Shown here: one piece after another, positions 1 through 7,325 of the stretch
How positions within the stretch are numbered: position 1 is the stretch's first letter
Layout: each line of letters begins with the position of its first letter
Assembly: GCA_947305825.1 (NCBI GenBank)
Contig: CAMZET010000025.1
Coordinates: forward strand, 1 to 11,029
Source of the DNA: an uncultured Verrucomicrobiota bacterium
GTDB lineage: Bacteria; Verrucomicrobiota; Kiritimatiellia; RFP12; UBA1067
Direction: 5' to 3'
Length of the DNA: 11,029 nucleotides
The notes under the pieces: model-generated
Told to the model about the DNA's origin: nothing
The model's database searches: none
Seen by the model: only the letters and a program-made list of their open reading frames with translations
Translations under genes and position numbers: made by a program

Positions 1-3000
1 GGCTACAACTGCACCGTCCCGCTCAAAATCAGCGGCTTGACCATAAACAACGGCTCCAGCAACACCACGACCACGTTCTCGAAGGTGACGGGCGAGGGGG
101 ATTTGACCTTCAATTTCGGCGGCAGCAACTACAAACTCGTCATCGGCGTCCTGACCAACTTCACTGGCACTATATATTCGTACTATGCGTCCAATCCTGT
201 CCAAATCGAGACCCTGGAGCTGCCGGAGACGCCGGAAAGCGGCACATTGCGTGTAAAGGTAGGAGGCTCCTCCTACAACTACGTTACGCTGACGTCGGTG
301 AAAATCGGGCAGGAGACGCTTCCGGCGGCGAGCGTGGTCAAGCTCCAGGACGGCGACGACGGCTACGGCTTCTATTTCACCGCGTCCCAGCTTTCCTACG
401 AAATCGACGAGGACACGGTGATAACCGAGCTCGAAGGGTGGGCGGACGACGCGGTGGCGTCCATCCGCGTCACCGGCAGCTGCGCGCTTACGATTCCGGA
501 GGGGACGTCAATCGGCGCGCTGAACCTGACGCTCGACGACGGCGTGACGCTCTCGCTCGCGAACGCGGGGACCGTGACGCTGCTGACGGCGACCGGCGCG
601 AACGGCACGCTGCGCTTTACGAGCGACTTCGAGATTCCGGCGGGCTTCACGGGCGACGCGACTGTCGAAGTCGCCGACGGCGTGACGCTCACCGCGCCAT
701 ACGTCAATATTTCGTCGGACGGCACGACGAGCGACTACGCCGGCGCGTTCACGGGCGGCGAGGGAGCCACGATTGCCATGCCGCTCGCGCTCTCCGGACA
801 CGGCGACATCACCTCCTACGAGAACCTCAACAGCCTGCTGAAACTCAACGACCCCGAAGGCTGGAAGGGCACTCTCGTCCTCTCCGGCGAAGTCGGCAGG
901 TTTGCTCTCAAGCAGTTCGGCAACACGAATTCGACCGTGCGCGTAGACGGCCTCGCGAGCGACGTCGCGCCGTGGAGCTACGGAGCCGACATGCACGTCG
1001 TAAAGACGCTTGAAATCGGCGACGGCGGCTGGACGCTCAAGGCTAGCGACTACACCGGCGACCAGATTGTCGTGCCTGCCGAATTGACGGGCGAGGGAAC
1101 GCTCACGGTGAACGCGACGGGCGGCGCGCGAATCTTCTTCACGGGCGACATCTCCGCTTTCGCCGGCGCAGTCGCCATCGGCTCCTCCGCCGCAGTGCAG
1201 GTGCAGTTCATCGACCGCGTCGACGCAGAGGCCACCACAGACCCGACGACTCTCGACGGCTGCGTGGACTATGCCGCCAACACCGTCGCCGTCGCGAAGG
1301 GCGCGACCGTTTCCATCGCGAAGGCGTGGACGCTGCCCAACGGCTGGACCGGCGCCGGTCGCATCGTCTTCGCCGCGCCGTACCTCGTCAACAAGGCCGT
1401 CGCCGACTCCTGGACGGGCACCGTCGAACTCGCGGCAGTCGCCCCAAACGCGCAGACCGCCGTCTGGCTCGACCGCATGGCCAATGCAAACTCCATTGCA
1501 GTCCTGCACGGCATCCAGCCGCAAACGACGAACAGGACCGACGAAGCGCAGACCGAGTGCTATTTCCCTGTATATCCCGGCTCGGCGAGCGCCGTCCAAG
1601 GCGCCGTGCAACTCGACGGCGACGTGCTTTTCACGGACGGCAACAGCTCCGCGAACTACAGGATTGCGAAGCTCACCGGCAGCGGCTGTTTTACAGTGGA
1701 TTTGCTTTCCTTCGGCATGGGCGGCACCGCCGGGTCGCACGGAGCGCAGAACATCACGTTCACCTTCACCACCGTCAGCAACTACACCGGCGTCCTCAAG
1801 GCCGCCAACACCGGCAAAATCGCCGTCGGCACTATCGAGTTCCAGTATGCGCCGGAAGAGAACGACCTGCTTCTTGCCGTGGACGAGACTTCCGACGACG
1901 GCGCGGTGACCGTGACAAGCATCCAGGTCGGCGAGACGAGTTTCGCGACCTCCGAAGTCGCGGAACTGCGCAACGGCGATTCCGGCTACGGCTACTACTG
2001 GGCTGTCCCGCCGCCCGTATCGGCCGAAGGCGTCTCCTACGACTCCATCGCCGGAGCGCTTGACGCCGGCGAGACGAACATCGCCGTCAGCGTCTCGATT
2101 TCCGGCGAAAGCATCGAGTTGACCGCGCCCTTGACGATAATCTCCGTTCCCTCCGGAGCGACGCTCACTCTCGCGTCGCTGACGATTGCCGAGGGTGCGG
2201 GGCTTTTCGTGACTGGCGGCGGCACGCTCGTCGTGCCCGTCGGCACCGAGTTCGACGCCCTCACGGTCGAGTCCGGCACCACTCTGAAGTTCTCCGGCTC
2301 CGTAACCGAAGCCGACCAGCTTCTCTTCTCCCACGCCGGCGGCACGGGATACGCCGATTTCACGGCGAGCACCGACAACATCGCCGTAGGCTCGGCCAAC
2401 GTCCGCTGCACGAGGACGACCATTGACGGCACGACCGAATACCGCGCAGGCCGCAAACTCTACTGGACGGGCGGCTCCAGCGGCAACTGGAGCGACGTCG
2501 CCAACTGGTCGCTCGAAGACGGCTCGGCCGTCTCCGCGCTCGGACAGAATTCCGACAAAGTGACCGGCGACCACGTGTTCGTCACAAACGCCGCCTCGAT
2601 TTCCGTAGCCAATTTCAAGGCCGTCGTGACCAGGATTACGGTCGATGCCGACATCACGGTCCACGACAGCGGTTTCACCGCCGGCTCCAGCCATGCCTAC
2701 GGCATGTGGTTCGATATGATGGACGGCGACGGCTGTATAACGCTGGACAACATGTATGTCGCCGTCATTTCGTCTAGCGGGCGACCGTTCCAAATCGACA
2801 CCGACCTCTGCATTACAGAAGGCGGGGCGTTGTTCTACTGCTACGGAACGACGCCGAGCACGCTAAACGGTGACCTTTCCGGCACGGGCACTTTGAGCCT
2901 GCTTTACGGCGCTAACGGCGGCCTCGCATTCTACGGCGACAACGGCAGTTTCGCCGGTACGCTCGCGGCCGAAGGAGCGTATAATGGCCTTTCCTCGTTC

Positions 3001-5550
3001 TACTACGGCAACGCGACGAGTTCCAATGCCGTATGGCAGATAAACGGCAACAACGCGAGCGCGACGCAGGAATCGTACATCCGCGACGACGGCACGTACT
3101 GGTTCGGTGCGCTCAGCGGCTACTTGAACCTTGGCGGGCACGCGGCGACGATCGTCATCGGCGGGCGCGACGACGAGGTTTCCTATTTGAACATGACGTC
3201 TAGCGGCGACGCGAAAATCGTCAAGGTGGGCGCGGGCACGGCAATACACAGCTTTTCCGGCTCGACAAGCGACGGCAATGCATACAACATCATTCATACG
3301 CACGAAATCCAGGGCGGCACGCTCGTTTTGACGAACGGCCTGATGCCGCAGGTCGCGATCACGTTCACGGGCGAGGGCGGCACGCTGCGGATGCCGTCCT
3401 ACGCCAGCGGCGACGAGACCGTCTCGCCCGACCCGTCTGCGCTCATCAAGAATTCCACGGCGCCAATCACGTACGACACGAACGGCGAAAACCAGACGTG
3501 GACGAACTCGCTCGCCTCGTCTAACGTCGGCGGCTTCACGAAGAAGGGCGCCGGCACGCTCACATTGACAGCGGTGCCGCAGTATTCAGGCCTCACCACC
3601 GTCGAGGCAGGAACGCTCGTCGTGCCGCCGGGAACGGCGCTTGGCGAACTCGCCTTCGGCAGTTCCGGCGTCCTGAAGGTGGATTTGACCGGCGTCACCG
3701 AGGACGGAGTCTACTTCTCCGCGAAAGCAGCGCCAGGAATGACGCTGACCGAGAACGACGTGCAAGTGATTGCGGACGCGGGAGCCGACTGCAATGTAAT
3801 CGTCAATTCGAGCGGCACGGCGCTGGCGGTTGCGAAGGGTTCCGGGTACATCTTCGTCTGGAGGAACGGCTCCACTTCGGGCAACTATTCGTGGGAGTAC
3901 GCCGGGAACTGGACCGACAGGGACGGCAACGCCTTGTCTCGCGCCCCGACGCCAATCGACAGCGTCGAGTTCTGGACGGCGACGCCCGGCGTCGTCTGCT
4001 CCGACGATGTCGCCGTCATGAATCTCACGGCGACGCACGCGGACGGGCTTTCGCTCTCGTGCGGCGCGGCCGTCACAGTCTACGGCGACGCCTCCATAGC
4101 CGGCACGCTGCGTCTCGACGGCATGACGTCGCTTGACGTCGCCGGCGCGCTCGACGTCTCTTCGGTGGAACTCGCGACCGGCTCGTGCTACGCTGCGAGC
4201 GAGACCTGCACTGCAAAGGGCTTCCAGGCGCGCCTCTCCGGCGACCAGGCCGTCGAACTCGACTCGTTCTCGGGCGCGGGCGTCATCGCCGGCGACGGCG
4301 ACCTCACGCTTTCCGTCGCCGACGGCAGTTCCGCCACCTTCATCGGCTCCATCACAGGCTCGCGTTCCGTCACGAAGTCCGGCGACGGCGAACTCGTCCT
4401 CTTCGGCGACTCAGACTTCACCGGCGACTTCACTATCTCCGCCGGTTCCGTCCGTCTCGCAACGCCGCTCGACCTCGACGGCCTGCGCTCCGACTTCGAC
4501 GCCTCGCGCACCGACCTCCTCGAAGACACCGACGAAGACGGCGACATAGACAACTGGCACGACGCCGCCTCGCTCATCGTCGGCAACCATCTCGTCACCT
4601 CGTTCAACCAGGGATTCAGCGGCACGAAGTCCCCGGTATTGACAAACGACGTCAATTACGCCGCCGGGCAGAACACCGTCTACTCGTCAAACTTCCTGAT
4701 GTATGAAGACCACTCGGAGACGAGCATCGACTATCTGCCGCGCTCCTTCTTCTTCGTCTGCAAATACGACACCGCGAAGAACTGGTTCGCCGGCAACTGG
4801 GGGCCGACGCCAAGCGAATGCTACAACTGGCGCATCGACAGGAATGGTTCGTATGTCGTGCGCAACGGCAACGGTACTGTGGACAGCAAGGCGATGTGGC
4901 TGAACGGAGAGCATTCCGGTTCGAGCGGCATTCCGTATCCGCTTTCGACGGGCGTCGCGTCGCTCGTCGGGCACTACAACGTGATGCGCGGCGAGGACGG
5001 TGCGCCGCAGCAGATGTTCATCGGCGGCAATGCCGGCATCGGCTACAATGAAATCCTGACATACACGCGAGAGCTTCCCTACGACGAGCGCACGGCGGTC
5101 GAGAAGTACCTGATGGCGAAGTGGGGCGTTGAAGGGGCGAAATACGAGCCGGTTCCGGCGACTGCCGCTCTTGCGATGTCGGCGGGCACGACGCTCGATC
5201 TCGGCGGCCAGACGCTGAACGTGGCGTCTTTCTCCGGCTCCGGCACGATTTCCAACGGAACGCTCGTCGTCGCCTCGGGCCGCTACGTGGCGACAGGCCC
5301 GCTCGAATGCCCGGCCGCCGACAACGCCGTATACGTCCTTTCCGGTTCTTCCGCCGCGCTCGTGCTCACTGGAGAGGCGACAGGCGTGACGGTAGACGCC
5401 ACGGCAATCGATGGCGTCGCGACAATCGAGACTACGATGACGCTCGGCAGCGACTTCTCCGTGACGCTCCCGTCGGGCAAGTGGCGCGTATACGCGGTCG
5501 AGGGCGGCTATCGCATCCAGCCGCGCCCGACAATCATCAAAATCCGCTGA
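1..5550 (+). CDS. Giant repetitive secreted/surface protein with PATR-type beta-strand repeats and a LamG-like domain (5' partial)
   Basis: The reading frame is already open at base 1 and runs 1849 codons to TGA, so the N-terminus and any signal peptide lie upstream; the first in-frame TTG (37) is not a credible start. The protein is rich in Gly, Ser, Thr, Ala and Val in short alternating beta-strand patterns, typical of a right-handed beta-helix passenger. Visible parts, numbered from base 1: a duplicated module (residues about 16-126 and 546-667); an YWTGG...GNWSDVANW module (821-836); two canonical autotransporter-associated (PATR) repeats (about 1180-1211 and 1457-1490); a second module ending YAGNW (1285-1304); and a LamG-like lectin domain (about 1492-1709) opening with the acidic loop DTDEDGDIDNW. 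A short beta-strand tail follows. I see no LPXTG, PEP-CTERM or autotransporter barrel; the last residues are basic (QPRPTIIKIR). Likely an exported adhesin-like or glycan-binding protein; the exact role is unknown. Confidence 0.85.
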   Translation, partial: GYNCTVPLKISGLTINNGSSNTTTTFSKVTGEGDLTFNFGGSNYKLVIGVLTNFTGTIYSYYASNPVQIETLELPETPESGTLRVKVGGSSYNYVTLTSVKIGQETLPAASVVKLQDGDDGYGFYFTASQLSYEIDEDTVITELEGWADDAVASIRVTGSCALTIPEGTSIGALNLTLDDGVTLSLANAGTVTLLTATGANGTLRFTSDFEIPAGFTGDATVEVADGVTLTAPYVNISSDGTTSDYAGAFTGGEGATIAMPLALSGHGDITSYENLNSLLKLNDPEGWKGTLVLSGEVGRFALKQFGNTNSTVRVDGLASDVAPWSYGADMHVVKTLEIGDGGWTLKASDYTGDQIVVPAELTGEGTLTVNATGGARIFFTGDISAFAGAVAIGSSAAVQVQFIDRVDAEATTDPTTLDGCVDYAANTVAVAKGATVSIAKAWTLPNGWTGAGRIVFAAPYLVNKAVADSWTGTVELAAVAPNAQTAVWLDRMANANSIAVLHGIQPQTTNRTDEAQTECYFPVYPGSASAVQGAVQLDGDVLFTDGNSSANYRIAKLTGSGCFTVDLLSFGMGGTAGSHGAQNITFTFTTVSNYTGVLKAANTGKIAVGTIEFQYAPEENDLLLAVDETSDDGAVTVTSIQVGETSFATSEVAELRNGDSGYGYYWAVPPPVSAEGVSYDSIAGALDAGETNIAVSVSISGESIELTAPLTIISVPSGATLTLASLTIAEGAGLFVTGGGTLVVPVGTEFDALTVESGTTLKFSGSVTEADQLLFSHAGGTGYADFTASTDNIAVGSANVRCTRTTIDGTTEYRAGRKLYWTGGSSGNWSDVANWSLEDGSAVSALGQNSDKVTGDHVFVTNAASISVANFKAVVTRITVDADITVHDSGFTAGSSHAYGMWFDMMDGDGCITLDNMYVAVISSSGRPFQIDTDLCITEGGALFYCYGTTPSTLNGDLSGTGTLSLLYGANGGLAFYGDNGSFAGTLAAEGAYNGLSSFYYGNATSSNAVWQINGNNASATQESYIRDDGTYWFGALSGYLNLGGHAATIVIGGRDDEVSYLNMTSSGDAKIVKVGAGTAIHSFSGSTSDGNAYNIIHTHEIQGGTLVLTNGLMPQVAITFTGEGGTLRMPSYASGDETVSPDPSALIKNSTAPITYDTNGENQTWTNSLASSNVGGFTKKGAGTLTLTAVPQYSGLTTVEAGTLVVPPGTALGELAFGSSGVLKVDLTGVTEDGVYFSAKAAPGMTLTENDVQVIADAGADCNVIVNSSGTALAVAKGSGYIFVWRNGSTSGNYSWEYAGNWTDRDGNALSRAPTPIDSVEFWTATPGVVCSDDVAVMNLTATHADGLSLSCGAAVTVYGDASIAGTLRLDGMTSLDVAGALDVSSVELATGSCYAASETCTAKGFQARLSGDQAVELDSFSGAGVIAGDGDLTLSVADGSSATFIGSITGSRSVTKSGDGELVLFGDSDFTGDFTISAGSVRLATPLDLDGLRSDFDASRTDLLEDTDEDGDIDNWHDAASLIVGNHLVTSFNQGFSGTKSPVLTNDVNYAAGQNTVYSSNFLMYEDHSETSIDYLPRSFFFVCKYDTAKNWFAGNWGPTPSECYNWRIDRNGSYVVRNGNGTVDSKAMWLNGEHSGSSGIPYPLSTGVASLVGHYNVMRGEDGAPQQMFIGGNAGIGYNEILTYTRELPYDERTAVEKYLMAKWGVEGAKYEPVPATAALAMSAGTTLDLGGQTLNVASFSGSGTISNGTLVVASGRYVATGPLECPAADNAVYVLSGSSAALVLTGEATGVTVDATAIDGVATIETTMTLGSDFSVTLPSGKWRVYAVEGGYRIQPRPTIIKIR
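46..378 (+). repeat. Duplicated protein module, copy A
   Basis: About 111 residues matching copy B at 1636-2001. Shared order: an NGSS/GNSS stretch, a K-[VL]-T-G-x-G segment, N-[FY]-T-G, then [VT]-x-[VI]-G-[QE]-T, and a closing signature KLQDGDDGYGFYF that corresponds to ELRNGDSGYGYYW in copy B. The two closing signatures are exactly 1623 nt (541 codons) apart. Divergence at DNA level is high, so this is an old duplication. Confidence 0.7.
1636..2001 (+). repeat. Duplicated protein module, copy B
   Basis: About 122 residues, the second copy of the module at 46-378, slightly longer because of an insertion before the N-Y-T-G step. It ends GDSGYGYYW, after which a Pro-rich linker (VPPPV) leads into the next beta-strand region. 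Confidence 0.7.
2461..2508 (+). other. YWTGG...NW module signature, copy 1
   Basis: Residues 821-836 read YWTGGSSGNWSDVANW. Such aromatic-G-G...W-s-d-x-x-N-W stretches recur in large repetitive secreted proteins, and here the motif introduces a new block of beta-strand repeats. A second, diverged copy lies at 3853-3912. The structural role is inferred from position only. Confidence 0.6.
3538..3633 (+). repeat. Canonical PATR (autotransporter-associated beta-strand) repeat
   Basis: The translation reads TKKGAGTLTLTAVPQYSG followed by LTTVEAGTLVVPPG. This matches the known family pattern, T-K-x-G-x-G-T-L-T-L ... Y-[TS]-G-x-T-x-[VI]-x-x-G-T-L, with the family's usual 12-residue step from the first Gly of GxG to the aromatic residue. 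Confidence 0.8.
3853..3912 (+). other. Aromatic-W...GNW module signature, copy 2
   Basis: Residues 1285-1304 begin FVWRNGSTSGNYSW and end YAGNW, then continue into a D-x-D-G-N loop. It is a diverged counterpart of the module at 2461-2508 and again marks the start of a fresh beta-strand block. Confidence 0.55.
4369..4470 (+). repeat. Canonical PATR repeat before the LamG-like domain
   Basis: The translation reads VTKSGDGELVLFGDSDFTG followed by DFTISAGSVRLATPL. The step from GxG to the aromatic residue is 12 residues, the usual PATR spacing. It directly precedes the LamG-like domain. Confidence 0.75.
4474..5127 (+). other. LamG / concanavalin A-like domain within the giant protein
   Basis: About 218 residues. 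The domain opens with DFDASRTD and an acidic DxDxDGDxDxW loop (residues 1509-1519, a plausible calcium site), continues through aromatic-rich strands (RSFFFVCKYD, NWRIDRNGSY, ASLVGHY), and closes with NEILTYTRELPYDERTAVEK followed by YLMAKWG. This closing pattern (an E-I-L-x-Y-x-R strand, then a D-E-R-x-x-V-E-x-Y-L helix and K-W-G) is typical of LamG-like domains in large secreted bacterial proteins. Carbohydrate or protein binding is inferred. Confidence 0.65.
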
Positions 5551-5589
5551 CGCCGCGCTGCCGCCGCCATTGCGCGATGAGCATCAATT

Positions 5590-5598
5590 TGATAAAAT
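5590..5598 (+). promoter_or_regulatory. Extended -10 promoter for the ychJ-to-glycosyltransferase gene run
   Basis: TGA-TAAAAT fits the extended -10 pattern TGn-TATAAT with one mismatch, inside an AT-rich island that interrupts GC-rich DNA. A weak -35 candidate, TTGCGC, is at 5570-5575 with a 17-bp spacer. Initiation 6-8 nt downstream would fall near 5604-5606, only about 5-7 nt before the ATG at 5611. The promoter is inferred from sequence. Confidence 0.6.
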
Positions 5599-5610
5599 AT
5601 ATTCCCAACC

Positions 5611-6114
5611 ATGAACAGCAATGAGAAATGCCCCTGCAATTCAGGGAAGACGTTTGGAGAATGTTGCCAGCCCGTCATAGAAGGGCGAGTCAAAGCCTCT
5701 ACGGCCGAGGCGCTCATGCGCGCCCGCTACAGCTCGTACGTCTCGGGCGATGTGATGTTCCTGCGCGAGAGCGCGGTGCCGGCGGTGCAGGAAGAGTTCG
5801 ACGAGGCCAGCGCGCGCAACTGGAGCCAGGCCGCGAAGTGGCACGGACTCGAGATAATCGCGACCGAGAAGGGCGGCGAGAACGACACGACGGGCGTCGT
5901 CGAGTTCCGAGCCTCCTACACCGCCGGCAAGGAATTCTGCAACCACCACGAGCGCGCCACGTTCGTCCGCGACGAAGATGGCTGGAAGTTCGAGGACGGC
6001 GGCCTCGTCAAGGAGCAGCCCATCGTCCGCGAAGCTCCGAAAGTCGGCCGGAACGACCCTTGCCCCTGCGGAAGCGGCAAGAAGTTCAAAAAGTGCTGCG
6101 GCAGCAAGTCCTGA
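5611..6114 (+). CDS. ychJ: YchJ family (UPF0225) double SEC-C metal-binding protein
   Basis: 167 residues, close to the usual 150-160 of the family. An N-terminal SEC-C motif (C7-P-C9 ... C18-C19) and a C-terminal one, [19 protein letters not shown] (C151, C153, C162, C163), flank a central NTF2-like domain starting [14 protein letters not shown]. The C-terminal motif is nearly identical to that of E. coli YchJ as I remember it. SEC-C motifs bind zinc; the cellular function of YchJ is not established. The ATG at 5611 is the only start that keeps the first SEC-C motif. No Shine-Dalgarno sequence precedes it, and the predicted transcript start lies only a few bases upstream. First gene of a close-packed run; the next start codon is 3 nt after its stop. 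Confidence 0.93.
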   Translation: MNSNEKCPCNSGKTFGECCQPVIEGRVKASTAEALMRARYSSYVSGDVMFLRESAVPAVQEEFDEASARNWSQAAKWHGLEIIATEKGGENDTTGVVEFRASYTAGKEFCNHHERATFVRDEDGWKFEDGGLVKEQPIVREAPKVGRNDPCPCGSGKKFKKCCGSKS

Positions 6115-6117
6115 GCA

Positions 6118-6780
6118 ATGCGTCCGAAGGCTTTCCTTTTCGATTTCGACGGCACTCTCATGGACACGGAGGCGATCTGGACGCGCGCCATCGTGGACAT
6201 GATTGTGATGCGCGGCGGCCGCGCCAGCTTCCGTGAGATACTGCCGGCCGTCATGGGGCGCAACTGGCTCGACATCGACCGCTACCTGCACGAGAACTTC
6301 CCGTGCCTGGGCAACACGACGCCGATGCAGGACGCGATAGAATTGCGCCGCCACTACAACCGGCGCGTCGGCAGCGACCCGCGTGCCATGCGCATCAACT
6401 CCTCCATCGACTTCTACCGCAAGGCCGCCGAAATCGCCCCGTGCGCCATCGTCACCGGCTCCCCGCGCGAAGACGTCGCCGCCATGATTTCCCTCTGCGG
6501 CCTCGCGGAACACACCGCCTTCGTCCTCGGCGCCGGCGAATACGAGCACGGCAAACCCGCCCCAGACGGCTTCCTCAAGGCCGCCGACATCCTCGGCGTC
6601 TGCCCGGAGGACTGCGTGGCAGTCGAAGACTCCACCGTCGGCGTCGCCGCCGGCGTCGCCGCCGGAATGCGCGTCATCGCCCTCGACAGGCGCAAAGATT
6701 TCCCCCAGACCTTCACAGGCCAGACATGGCTCGTCTCCGACCTCGCTGAACTCGACTTCGACAAGGAGTTCGCGCAATAA
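6118..6780 (+). CDS. HAD superfamily hydrolase, subfamily IA (beta-phosphoglucomutase-like)
   Basis: 220 residues, normal for this subfamily. All four HAD motifs are visible: motif I DFDGTL with D9 (nucleophile) and D11; motif II at T113 (IVTGS); motif III Lys146 in HGKPAPD; motif IV VEDS at E170-D171, followed by GVAAGVAAGM. Residues about 18-85 form the helical cap typical of the phosphoglucomutase-like group. The enzyme should be a cytoplasmic phosphatase or phosphomutase acting on a small phosphorylated compound, probably a sugar phosphate given the glycosyltransferases further down, but the substrate cannot be assigned. The start lies 3 nt after the ychJ stop without an obvious ribosome binding site, which suggests translational coupling. 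Its stop overlaps the next start codon by one base (TAATG). Confidence 0.9.
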   Translation: MRPKAFLFDFDGTLMDTEAIWTRAIVDMIVMRGGRASFREILPAVMGRNWLDIDRYLHENFPCLGNTTPMQDAIELRRHYNRRVGSDPRAMRINSSIDFYRKAAEIAPCAIVTGSPREDVAAMISLCGLAEHTAFVLGAGEYEHGKPAPDGFLKAADILGVCPEDCVAVEDSTVGVAAGVAAGMRVIALDRRKDFPQTFTGQTWLVSDLAELDFDKEFAQ

Positions 6781-7310
6781 TGAGCAGCAACCCGGATTTC
6801 GACCGCTGGTACGCCGCGAAGAACGTAAAATTCGTCCTGCGCCCGTCGCACGAACTCGAGACCTTCGGCTCAACGCTCGTGAACTACCATCTCGTCTCCG
6901 AACTCCTGGACACGCCCGGCAAAATCCGCATACGCGAAGGGCGCCTGGAGGCGCACCAGCCGCTCGTAATCACGCCAGGCAACGCCGAAATCCGCATGGA
7001 GGGCTTCGGCGAAGAAGCCAGGCGCTACATGGATTTCCTGCGCGACGCCATCAAAGACATACGCATCCTTCGCTACGGCTGCCACCTCAAGACCGACCGC
7101 TACTCCGAACAAATCGTCACCGACAACCTCGACAGCGTTGTCGAGCGCGTCGCAAACGGCGTTCGCGAAAGCGGGGACAAATTCGCCGCCGTGCTTGTCG
7201 GCGTCGACGAGCCGTGGGACATCGCGCTTCTAGAACTCTGGCGCCACGAAGTAGACCGCTCCGCCGCCAGGAACATAAAGGAACTCCAGGAAAAAGGCAA
7301 GCTGTTTTAG
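6780..7310 (+). CDS. Unrecognised 176-residue cytoplasmic protein
   Basis: I cannot assign this to a named family. It is a real gene: the ATG overlaps the preceding stop by one base, AAGGAG at 6763-6768 is a good ribosome binding site, and codon use matches the neighbours. There is no signal peptide or membrane segment. Residues 16-57 contain a dense conserved-looking stretch (KFVLRPS, ETFGSTLVNYHLVSELLD, KIRIREGRLEA); the middle has EGFGEEARRYMDFL; residues 138-147 read VLVGVDEPWD, a hydrophobic strand ending in an acidic turn. The charged C-terminal end looks helical (about 148-174). No metal-binding or nucleotide-binding motif is evident. Its position between a HAD enzyme and ParA gives no clear functional hint. 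Confidence 0.85.
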   Translation: MSSNPDFDRWYAAKNVKFVLRPSHELETFGSTLVNYHLVSELLDTPGKIRIREGRLEAHQPLVITPGNAEIRMEGFGEEARRYMDFLRDAIKDIRILRYGCHLKTDRYSEQIVTDNLDSVVERVANGVRESGDKFAAVLVGVDEPWDIALLELWRHEVDRSAARNIKELQEKGKLF

Positions 7311-7325
7311 CCGAAGGGACAGACA

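Noticed and set aside
508..2793. 761-codon open frame on the - strand inside the giant gene
   Set aside because: It is an antisense shadow: Arg/Gly/Val-rich with no recognisable motif, opposite a coherent beta-strand protein with conserved domains. Long antisense frames are expected in GC-rich genes.
2980..2985. TATAAT within the giant gene
   Set aside because: It lacks the TGn extension and a -35, lies in the middle of a continuous coding frame and precedes no gene start.
37..5550. TTG at 37 as the start of the giant protein
   Set aside because: The frame is open back to base 1 with protein-like sequence of the same type, and no ribosome binding site or signal peptide occurs at 37; the gene is 5' partial.
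5551..5589. Intrinsic terminator after the giant gene
   Set aside because: I found no stable stem followed by a T-run between the stop codon and the ychJ promoter.
6640..6663. Perfect 12-bp tandem duplication (GGCGTCGCCGCC twice) in the HAD gene
   Set aside because: It encodes GVAAGVAA in the normal motif IV helix, where HAD proteins commonly have small residues; biased codon use explains the DNA identity.
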